Shown here in pieces: positions 55,709 to 64,000 of a DNA stretch of 64,000 nucleotides. The stretch is from the NCBI GenBank assembly GCA_035578155.1, contig JAPWDM010000072.1:124001-188000 (forward strand), given 5' to 3'. This DNA comes from Brachynemurus nebulosus. Lineage: Eukaryota; Arthropoda; Insecta; Neuroptera; Myrmeleontidae. Position 1 is the stretch's first letter, and each line of letters starts with the position of its first letter. Below the pieces are notes generated by a model, which saw only the letters and a program-made list of their open reading frames with translations, was not told where the DNA came from and made no database searches. Both the position numbers and the translations under genes were made by a program.

Positions 55709-56542
55709 TGTTGACGCGACTAGGTTTTTTGTGACAATTTGGTAAAACTAAATTCCTATTAAATTTTATTGTAAACTAAATCAAAAAAAAAAGATAGCGG
55801 ACTGTAAAAAAGAATGAATACAAATTGAAACTGTACTCACCGATTATTCCTCTTCCATTTTCTTAATTGTAGATAATTATCGGGTCAAGGAAAATATTTG
55901 GAAGGTAAGGAGTTATAGGTGGTGACCCTTATTGAATTTTATTTTATTCGTTCAGGTGAGTTCCGTGTAATTTTGTACTGATGCTAAATTTCACTATGAT
56001 TTTGAAGGTAGTTAAACTAATTGCAAAAAAATGAACTAACGCGAAATTTCTAATGCGAAACAACACTAATTAACACTAATTTTAATTGTGAGTTTCTTTG
56101 TTGCGAAAAAAACTACTCTAATTGTAAGTAACTTTGTACAAACGAAAGACTAATTGCGAACTAGTTGCATCGATCGATTCTATCTAACTAAGTATAGAAC
56201 GCGAGCAAAAGTTTTCGAATTTAAACCCGAAAAAGGTTCGACAAACAAAAAAAAAACTATTTAACCATTACGTAATGATTAAAAATAACAAAAAAATAAC
56301 TTAAATTGGCGTTATAGAGAAGTGCCCGGCGAAGCCGGGACACCAGTCAAACGCGTGTCGAGGGATGGTTAGCCAATCGACAACTAAAACACCACACCAC
56401 TAATCGTTCTATTTTTCAAAATAAACAAAAATTCAAATAGCTCAGACAAATAAATAAACGGTTTACTATTTAAACAACACCATCTATTGAAATTGAAATA
56501 TATTATTTTATGCATATGCAGTCAACACAGATGGCGCAGACA
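55709..56542 (-). repeat. 5' LTR of BEL/Pao copy 2
   Basis: 834 bp, TG...CA, nearly identical to 47640-48472, followed by the CTTGT duplication. On the minus strand it should contain the promoter of the intact element. Confidence 0.95.
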
Positions 56543-56721
56543 CTTGTGTTTCATAATTCGGGACATACCTGATGGAACACCCGTACATGTTGTCTTAAAC
56601 TGTTTCGTAAATACGGCCATAAGTACTTATAATTTTTTTTATCAAAAATATTAATATTTCCGAGTAAAACTCATTTGATAATAATTATTATCGCTTCAGT
56701 AGATATCAGATAAACAATTAA

Positions 56722-57146
56722 CCCTTTGCGCTTATAAGACATGTACAGCATGACAAGGTGGTTTGTCCATTAACTCTACCATATTTAAAGGTGTTTTGTC
56801 TGTTGGATCATAAGACATGTACCACATGACACACTGAATGTTGAACTGTAATGACTGCTCATACTTCACATTACATGAATATTTTATTTAATAACTGCAA
56901 ACAAATTCATTTATTAGAAAAATTGTAAATAAAATAATACAAAATCACGTTTAATTATCTTTTTAAAATTACAAATTAATAAAAACAGCACTGAGGACGT
57001 ATTTAGCGCATTTAGTATTCAACTTTGGGGAAACAAGGTTAGAACGTCAAAAGAATTCGTCAAAAAAAGAACGTCGGTCGTTGTCATGTGCTACATGTCT
57101 TACCAGCCTATTTAGAACTCACTTTTTTTTGCTTGAGTGCAAAGAG
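56722..57146. mobile_element. piggyBac-type MITE
   Basis: A 425-bp segment between TTAA sites (56718-56721 and 57147-57150) with ends CCCTTTGCGC / (complement) CTCTTTGCAC and matching internal inverted blocks AGACATGTAC.GCATGACA and TGTCATGTGCTACATGTCTT. TTAA duplication with CCCTTTGC-like ends is characteristic of piggyBac derivatives. No coding sequence. Confidence 0.8.
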
Positions 57147-57575
57147 TTAAGTTGAAAGATTCAACTATTCAACTCTACTTTTTTATAAATAATTTTAAAT
57201 ATACAAGTCCTAATAACAATGTGTTCCATAATATGGCCCTTTACCTTAACTTCTAGTTAATTTTTAAGTCATTTTAGATATACAGCGTATGCCCTTATAG
57301 GGCTGATTACAAATTTACAGTTAGTGCAGTATTTTAATAGGGTTTTTTTTATTTAAAAGTGGAAAGGATTTGGGTGTTAGGAAGTGATGCTAACAATAAT
57401 AAAGAAGTATACAAAAAAAAAAAAAAATTTAAAAAAAATAAATAGGTAATAGGTAAATAAATGAATTCAAACTAACCTGTTTTTTAAAGTTTTCAATTTT
57501 AATTCTACCCAATTCTAGTTTACATTTATTCATCTTAAACATCTTAAATTTCTTAATAGTGGTTTTTAAAACTGA

Positions 57576-57803
57576 TTAATTATAAATAATCAAGTATTCT
57601 TTTAAACCATTTTTTAGTATTATAATTTGATTACTTTTAATTAAACCTAGCAGCTCATTCACAAAGTTGTTATGTTGTAAACATTCATCAATGACACTAA
57701 TAGCAACTAATAGCCATGTGGTGTTGCCAAATGCTAAGAACAACCTGAATAGTTCATCGAATAATGATACTTCAGGGGGTTTATTTGCAGTGGGGCAAGA
57801 CAA
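57576..57803 (-). other. Possible exon or gene fragment, 75 codons
   Basis: A minus-strand frame reads SLFDELFRLFLAFGNTTWLL, then VAISVIDECLQHNNFVNELL and GLIKSNQIIILKNGLKEYLI. The amphipathic helical pattern looks protein-like rather than random AT-rich noise. No splice sites or promoter were convincing and I do not recognise the family. It adjoins the MITE at 57884. Confidence 0.3.
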
Positions 57804-57883
57804 TATGTGAGATTTTTCACATAATTAAACCGGAAAGAAGTTGGCGCCGAAAGTTCGAAAATCTTTCTGTTTTTTATATGGCT

Positions 57884-58480
57884 AAATTGCTCCCAAATTG
57901 CTCCTTTGGAATCAGTAATTGCTCCACCTGGAACTTAATTACTTAATTAGTTATTTACAAACAAAAAAACTTTTTTGTTTGACTATTTCTATTATCAAAA
58001 TTTTGTCAAATAATGCATTTTTATACAATTACTTTATATCAAAAAATTGCTCCCAATTTGCTCCATCTAATTTAAAAGTTAGTTATTAATTTCTCTGAAT
58101 AATAATTAAAATATATTAAAAAATAAAAAATATTATGAATTAGGTTATGTATTATTAAAACGTATAGGCAATCCATTATACCTTTAAGTCGTTTACATAT
58201 ATTTAAGGATAATTAAATTTTGACAAGTTAAATAACATTATAAAAAAACAAAATATTTTAATAATTATTCAAAAAAATTAAGATTTAGCTTTTAAATTAA
58301 ATAGAGCAAACTGGGAGCAATTTATTGACGTAAAGGAATTATATAAGAAAGTATTATTTTGGGAGATTTTGATAACTTAAATAACGGAAAAAAATTTTTT
58401 TCTTTATAAATAACTAATTAAATAATTAAGTTTCAGGTGGAGCAATTACTGATTTCAAAGGAGCAATTTGGGAGCAATTT
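57884..58480. mobile_element. MITE with AAATTGCTCCC ends
   Basis: A 597-bp element with inverted ends of about 75-80 bp: AAATTGCTCCCAAATTGCTC, then AGTAATTGCTCCACCTG, mirrored at 58410-58480. The motif TTGCTCCC / GGGAGCAA recurs internally at about 58041 and 58311. No gene. The flanks do not show a clear target duplication. Confidence 0.75.
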
Positions 58481-58831
58481 CATATATATTAAAAGTTAAA
58501 ACTCATTGTCTCGTGACCAAAATTGAACGGTAGCCATGTTTGAATTGAAGAGTAGCCATATTTAAAAGAGTGTTTCCATTTAGAAAACATAGACGACAAC
58601 GTGAATTTTTTTTTTTCACAAAATTACTTTTTTTTTATTTTATTGCAAAACTACCATTTTAGTTGCTTTTAGAAGCATTAAAAGGTTAGTTTTATAGAGT
58701 TAAAGTTTCATTAGATAAAAATTATGCATTTAGCAGTATACAATTTTTACTCGGTGGTATTCGTATGTATGTATTGTACATGTACACATTTCAATTTGAA
58801 AAATACATAATGGAAAAATATCTAAAGCGGG

Positions 58832-59776
58832 TTCTACACGATGCTACGAACGTTCCTTCCAACATTCGATCGAACGTTTGAGGCAATTAAGTTCGATAGT
58901 TGGTGCGACGAATATATCTGCTACACGGTGAGTCGAATGTTTGATCCAATACGAATGATGATGTGTTGGTACTCAGTCGACAACGCTGTTATCTGTCTGA
59001 TGTTATCTCTAATGTTATACACTGATGTTGTCTCTCTTGTATAATGTGTTGGGACCATGTCCCTGCCACTTGTTTTCAAGGACGGACCTTTTCATGTCAC
59101 AGTTTACTACGTTTGCTACGTGGCGCTAATGGTATAGGGAGTATACTAAATAGAGTTGGGACATGTGAGCATTTTTCATCAAATAGATGTCAAAATTAAT
59201 TACCATATCAAAAGTATCGTCACCAAGTTATCTGTTAACGAAGAATTAAAATTTTTAATTTAATTAATCTTTCTAGGTTGAATTAAAGTATTTTTTTAAA
59301 TATTTAATTTATTTCCAATTTATTTTAGATGAAAAATAGCGAACTATTAAACGTCATGTCTCGACTCTAATTTTATCCCCTAGTAAATCAACGCCATCTG
59401 GTATATTAGTTACAGCGACGTCAGAAAGCGGTCCATTTTTTTATAATAGACTAAATGGAGAGTGACAGGGACATGGTTGGGACAAACGTGACGAAGATGT
59501 TATCTGTCTGATGTTATCTCTAATGTTATACACTGATGTTGTCTCTCTTCACATGAACGAGTCGTGCGCAACCAACGAACACAACCAACATTGACCTTTA
59601 AACGTTCGAAGCATCCCTTTGACTCGGTGCAAGAATACCGACATCGAACGGGACACGACCAAATGCGAATGTTTGACGCTCGACATTGGACACTCGTAGG
59701 TTCGAACAACGGCTACACGATGCTATGAACCATCCAACGTCGAATGTTGGAAGGTGTTCGTAGCATCGTGTAGCAG
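58832..59776. mobile_element. Foldback/MITE with CTACACGATGCTACGAAC ends
   Basis: The left end TTCTACACGATGCTACGAAC, then CTTCCAACATTCGA, and the right end TTCGTAGCATCGTGTAG are reverse complements. The right end is itself nearly palindromic (59710-59775, with CCAACGTCGAATGTTGG at its centre). The interior is split by a second element (59048-59483). No credible gene. Confidence 0.65.
59048..59483. mobile_element. Nested MITE flanked by 51-bp direct repeats
   Basis: The inner element has inverted ends containing CCATGTCCCTG(C/T)CACT. Identical 51-bp sequences (start GTTATCTGTCTGATGTTATC) lie at 58988-59038 and 59499-59549 on either side. This is far longer than a transposition target duplication and points to a local duplication. 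Confidence 0.55.
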
Positions 59777-60071
59777 CGGCATAAGTATGGGTTAAATAGT
59801 ATACAATTTTTATTCAATGGTAATGTATTATTTAACACAACTCTTTATTATCGACTTCTAAAATTTAAAAATATTCTTATAGATGTCGCAGTATATTTTA
59901 TAATTATAATAGTACCACTTAATTAAGAATTAAGGTAATATACATCTTATTATGTTTATTAATAAACTTATTAAATAAAAAATCTCTTCGATAATTTTTT
60001 GGTAAAAAGTACTTATAACAACATTTTGCTTATTAGTACATATAACAACCTAAAACATTTCTGTAATTATT

Positions 60072-60383
60072 GCTGGCGTTCCGGACGACAATTTTGTTAG
60101 CCTAACGTTAGCTAACTGAGCTTTCATCGTTACAAACCAGAGGGCACGCATTCAAAAAATTAATATGTTATACATTATATATTAAACAACAATTTCTAAC
60201 ATGGTGACTGATTATTTTTATTCCATAATTTTTAAATGTGGCTGTACTTCAGAAATTAAGTATTTATACCGTGAAAAAATATTTAATGTGCATTAATTTT
60301 TGAATCAGAGCCCTCTGGTTTGTAACGGTGAAAACTCCGTTAGCTGACGTTAGGCTAACAAAATTTTCGTCCGGAACGTCAGC
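60072..60383. mobile_element. MITE with GCTGRCGTTCCGGACGA ends
   Basis: A 312-bp element with about 90-bp inverted repeats: TTTTGTTAGCCTAACGT, then CGTTACAAACCAGAGGGC on the left, mirrored on the right. No coding sequence. The target duplication is ambiguous (ATT-rich flanks). Confidence 0.75.
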
Positions 60384-61316
60384 ATTAATATGACAAATAT
60401 TTATGATATTTATACCATATATGTAGTATACATATATCGCCAAATGGATATGAAAAAAACGTCCCAACATCACGGTGCAGATTTGAAAGTATTTTGTTCG
60501 TTTTGCGCAAAAGCGACTTTTTTGGTGGTAATATGAACCAATCTGAAATTCTGAACAGTAAACACGGTAAACACTAATTGATGCATCTGCGCAAAACAAC
60601 TGAAGTGCCTCTACCCGATGTCTATCCGTCTCACTTCATCGGAACCACTGCCTCTTATAGGGATTGGCCATATAGTTGTAATACATATATGATTTATACG
60701 GATTTATACTTATAGTGTTATGGAGGTTATGGACGTGTTTGTGGATTCCTTTTGTTACGTGTAATATTTATATTAGTTGTGAATTTTTCATGTTTCAGTT
60801 TCGTAAAAGTTTTTTACATAAATTACGTACATTTTGTTATTAATATATTTTGCGTTTTCGATTGTTTCTAAATTGATTTTCTTTTTCAGGACGTTTAGGA
60901 CGGTAATTTTATTACAGTAAATATATAACCACAAAAAGAAATTTCGACAAGTACAAAAAGCAAATTTAACAAATTAATAAGATTTCGTACGGATACAAAC
61001 AGAATTAAACAAATTAATAGAAATTTTTAATGAATACAAACAGAATTAAACAATTCAATAAGAATTTTTAACGAATACAAACAGAATTAGATAAAGTAAT
61101 AAGAATTTTCACGAATATAAACAGAATTTTAACAGATTTAAATTAACAAGGCTGTTCATTGACTATACCTAGACTTTGTATAAATCCCATAAAATTTAAC
61201 AATTTATATTTATATTTTGTATATAATCTATTGTATTAAATGCACATTTTTTTAAAAGCAGAATACAAGTATTGCAAGTATTAAATTAATTTTCATTTTT
61301 TATTTTAATTTTCATA
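60384..61316. promoter_or_regulatory. Region upstream of the Helitron gene, with ~50-bp repeats
   Basis: No gene. At about 60955-61140 four degenerate tandem units contain CGAATACAAACAGAATTAAAC followed by AATAAGAATTTT. They precede the Helitron start codon by about 180 bp and may belong to its 5' untranslated region. The Helitron 5' terminus (TC) was not identified. Confidence 0.4.
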
Positions 61317-62903
61317 ATGCCACGTAGAAAGACTATTAATACCGGTGAAGCAGAAATAATATATAAGAAAATTCGAAATGATAAGGGAATAATACAACAA
61401 AAACGTAGTTTTGCGCAACAAAACAGTGGCATTAATGAAAATTCATTAGACGCTACTCCTATTAATGTGCCATCATATAATTTGTTATTCGAAGATGATT
61501 TAAATGGTAACGATTCGCCACTACATCAATATTATAATAATGATAATTCATTAACATTAATTGATGTAGCATCAGATAGATCATTAATTAATACCAATCA
61601 GGCAGTTAATTGTCACATTGTATTCCATGATCATTCTTATAGTTCGTTAATTGATCCTAATGACCAGTCATGTTCTCCGTTATTTAATGACTACAATACT
61701 AATACAATGGTAACACAAACATACAATTTATCAAAAGATGTTAGTCCTGTACCTTCTGATAGTATTTCAACAAATAATATTTTACAAAATTCATGTAACC
61801 CATTAGTTAATACTGCAAATCAAACTGTAGAAAATTATATTGGTAATATTGATGTAGTATTCCATGATCATTGTTATAGTTCGTTAATTGATTCTAATGG
61901 CCCGTCATGTTCTTCGTTATTTAATGACTACATTAATAATAATACAATGTTAACTCAAACATACAGCTTATCAAAAGATGTTAGTTCCATATCTTCTGAT
62001 AATATTTTAACAAATAATAATATTTTACAAAATTCATGTAACCCATTAGTTAATATTTCAAATCAAACTGTAGAAAATTATATTGGTAATATTGATGTAG
62101 TATTCCATGATCATTCTTATAGTTCGTTAATTGATCCTAATGGCCCGTCATGTTCTTTGTTATGTAATGACTACATAACTAATAATAGTACAATGTTAAC
62201 TCAAACTTACAGTTTATTAAAAGATGTTAGTTGCGTATCTTCTGATAGTATTTCAATAAATAATAATATTTTACAAAATTCATGTAATAATCCATTAGTT
62301 AGTACTACAAATCAAATTTTAGAAAATTATATTGGCAAAATGGATATTAATTGTATTCACTGCAATGCAAAACATTTTGCTGCTGAGAAAGTTGCGAATA
62401 AAAAGAATTCGTTTAATGATTGCTGTCATCATGGAGAAGTAAAACTTGAACCTTTACCGAATTTTCCAGAAATCTTAAAATCTTTATTTAAGGGTACTCA
62501 TCCTAAGTCAAATAATTTTTTCCAATATATTCGCAAATTTAACAATTCTTTCTCTTTTGCTTCATTTAATGCTAATTTAATAAATTTCAATAATCAACGT
62601 CGTGGTCCATATTGTTTTAAAATACAAGGACAAATTTATTATCAAATTAATACAGCTCTTTATCCATGTAACAATGAAATTCCATCTTTTGGACAACTTT
62701 TTATTTACGATGCACAACAGGCAGTTCAGTTTCGATCACAGAATAATACAGATTGCGATATTGAAATTTTTCAAAGTCTTGAAAATTTAATGCGGAAACA
62801 TAACATTTTTGCTGAATCTTATGAAATGATGAAAGAAGTTATAGAATATGAAAAAATAAAAATAATAATATTGAACCAGAATTACATTTATCGTTCACAT
62901 TAA
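61317..62903 (+). CDS. Helitron Rep/helicase protein, N-terminal part
   Basis: Start codon at 61317 (MPRRKTINTGEAEIIYKKIR). Residues about 100-340 hold three tandem repeats of about 80 residues, each starting VFHDHSYSSLIDPN and ending NPLVNTxNQTVENYIGN. Then comes the Cys/His region typical of Helitron N-termini (CIHCNAKHFAAEKV ... CCHHGEVKLEPLPNFPEIL) and the NNFFQYIRKFNNSFSFASFN block. The frame ends at 62903, but the homologous sequence continues one frame over from about 62852-62873, so a one-base frameshift in an A/T-rich stretch separates this part from the Rep domain. Rolling-circle replication protein of a eukaryotic transposon. Confidence 0.85.
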   Translation: MPRRKTINTGEAEIIYKKIRNDKGIIQQKRSFAQQNSGINENSLDATPINVPSYNLLFEDDLNGNDSPLHQYYNNDNSLTLIDVASDRSLINTNQAVNCHIVFHDHSYSSLIDPNDQSCSPLFNDYNTNTMVTQTYNLSKDVSPVPSDSISTNNILQNSCNPLVNTANQTVENYIGNIDVVFHDHCYSSLIDSNGPSCSSLFNDYINNNTMLTQTYSLSKDVSSISSDNILTNNNILQNSCNPLVNISNQTVENYIGNIDVVFHDHSYSSLIDPNGPSCSLLCNDYITNNSTMLTQTYSLLKDVSCVSSDSISINNNILQNSCNNPLVSTTNQILENYIGKMDINCIHCNAKHFAAEKVANKKNSFNDCCHHGEVKLEPLPNFPEILKSLFKGTHPKSNNFFQYIRKFNNSFSFASFNANLINFNNQRRGPYCFKIQGQIYYQINTALYPCNNEIPSFGQLFIYDAQQAVQFRSQNNTDCDIEIFQSLENLMRKHNIFAESYEMMKEVIEYEKIKIIILNQNYIYRSH

Positions 62904-64000
62904 AACCAGGTGTAGATCGAAGGCGTTATAATCTTCAACGAGAAAATGAAATAGCTGCTATTTTTTCAACAACTATTGATGGTGATATACCAGAATCTTA
63001 TGTTTCTATTGTGAATAAATGCGATAAAAAATTAGAGTATGTTAGTACAATGAATCCTAATGTTGAGCCTTGGATTTATCCATTATTTTTCCCGTTTGGT
63101 ACTCGAGGTTGGCATAAGAATATACCGTATAAACAAAAAAACGGCAAGGTAACTCGAAATGATTATTACAAATATAGAATAGCTATTAGAGATGATTTTA
63201 ATGCTTTTTTAATGGGACGGCGATTATTTCAGCAATGGATAGTTGATGCTTATGTAAAAGTTGAAAAAGATAGAATAAACTACCTCAGAAATAATCAGCA
63301 ACAAATACGAGCTGAATCGTACCAAGGTTCATTAGATTATTTAAATAATCGATTAGAAAATAACAATGGAAATATAGGAAAAGTAGTCATTCTTCCATCA
63401 TCTTTTGAAGGATCACCGCGAAATATGTTACAACGTTATCAAGATGCAATGGCAATTGTACGTAAATTTGGAAAACCAGATCTTTTTATAACCATGACTT
63501 GCAATCCAAATTGGCGTGAAATTAAAGAAAACTTATTACCAGGGCAGAGTGCTGCAGATAGACCAGATATTGTAGCACGAGTTTTTGATATAAAAAAAAA
63601 TGAACTTGTCGATTTAATTGTTAAGCAACATCATTTTGGAGAAGTATTAGCGTATATTTACGTAGTTGAATTCCAAAAACGTGGATTACCTCATATTCAT
63701 ATGTTAATAACACTGAAAAATAATTACAAAATTACTACTCCAGAAATAGTTGACAAATACATTTGTGCTGAAATCCCAGATCCAACTGAAGATCCAATTC
63801 TTTATGATATAGTAACAAAAAATATGCTCCATGGTCCATGTGGCGATTGGTGTTTAATAGATGGAAAGTGTTCTAAAAATTATCCCAAACAATTTCGTAA
63901 TGAGACAACTATGGATGAAGATGGATATCCTTATTATCGGCGCCGAAATACTGGAATTGTATTTACACGTAATGATGGATTTACATTTGATAATCAGTAT
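62873..64000 (+). pseudogene. Helitron Rep domain, continuing past the window
   Basis: Open in the shifted frame to the window end with Helitron_like_N features: PGVDRRRYNLQRENEIAAIF, PWIYPLFFPFGTRGWH, then VVILPSSFEGSPRNM, KPDLFITMTCNPNWREI and EFQKRGLPHIHMLI, which contains the HUH-type metal-binding His-x-His (about 63691). The catalytic tyrosine region and the Pif1-like helicase lie beyond 64000. Apart from the frameshift no stops are seen, so this is a young copy; whether it is dead depends on whether the frameshift is real. Confidence 0.85.

Larger units (their letters stand above)
47640..56542 (-). mobile_element. BEL/Pao LTR retrotransposon copy 2, coding-intact
   Basis: Same family and strand as copy 1. 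LTRs 47640-48472 (3') and 55709-56542 (5'), with a target duplication CTTGT on each side (47635-47639, 56543-56547), different from copy 1, so this is an independent insertion. The LTRs differ by about two substitutions and a length change in an A run, seen by eye. The polyprotein gene is uninterrupted. A 1.15-kb insertion sits in its 5' untranslated region (54153-55305). Confidence 0.96.

Noticed and set aside
15056..56542. Segmental duplication as the explanation for the two BEL copies
   Set aside because: Each copy has its own 5-bp target duplication (GAGGG versus CTTGT) and unrelated flanks, so both are independent insertions.
60264..60599. Minus-strand 111-codon frame
   Set aside because: It overlaps the inverted repeat of the MITE at 60072-60383 and has AT-rich random composition.

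Overview
This window is animal nuclear DNA, almost certainly from an insect. It is AT-rich, has spliceosomal introns and TATA/initiator promoters, and is packed with transposon classes typical of arthropods: BEL/Pao, Maverick/Polinton-like, Merlin, pogo/Tigger-like, PIF/Harbinger, piggyBac, mariner, Penelope, LINE remnants, Helitron and many MITEs. The species cannot be named from the sequence. I recognise no complete host gene; three short stretches (14870-14971, 46553-47384, 57576-57803) may be host exons.

Layout. 1-4931: broken piggyBac transposase, a LINE 3' end, and three head-to-tail copies of an unrecognised gene, one ending in a long poly(A) run. 6839-9558: a pogo-like element with an uninterrupted 663-codon transposase carrying a C-terminal PHD-like finger. 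10311-14810: LINE, mariner and Penelope remnants, a foldback MITE and degenerate tandem repeats. 15056-34505: a BEL/Pao retrotransposon (minus strand, 5-bp target duplication) split inside its polyprotein gene by an 11.7-kb element at 17618-29305. 34511-47639: MITEs, a small Harbinger element, an intact Merlin transposon nested in a MITE, a tRNA-Ala-like sequence, and a 1.86-kb near-perfect palindrome interrupting a possible gene. 47640-56542: a second BEL/Pao copy with an uninterrupted 1744-codon gene. 56722-60383: several MITEs. 61317-64000: the first part of a Helitron.

The most interesting object is the 17618-29305 element. It has ~1-kb terminal inverted repeats beginning AG and a 6-bp target duplication (GTTGTT), both Maverick/Polinton hallmarks, and a spliced protein-primed-type family B DNA polymerase of about 1242 residues. 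No integrase, packaging ATPase, maturation protease or capsid gene is visible. It instead carries a 250-aa unknown protein, a C2H2-finger protein on the other strand, a 58-aa protein and a frameshifted ~155-codon gene. Genes are arranged as two units facing each other (polymerase plus ORF2 rightward, zinc-finger gene leftward), then a ~0.8-kb array of 21-bp repeats rich in TGACTCA (AP-1-type) sites, then two rightward genes. Four of its promoters share a TATA box 32-33 bp upstream of an initiator-like motif. The intact BEL copy 14 kb downstream supplies the empty site, so boundaries and target duplication can be read directly.

Nearly identical LTR pairs in both BEL copies imply recent insertion, and the Polinton-like insertion is younger still. 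The intact BEL, Merlin and pogo-like coding regions suggest several families were active recently.
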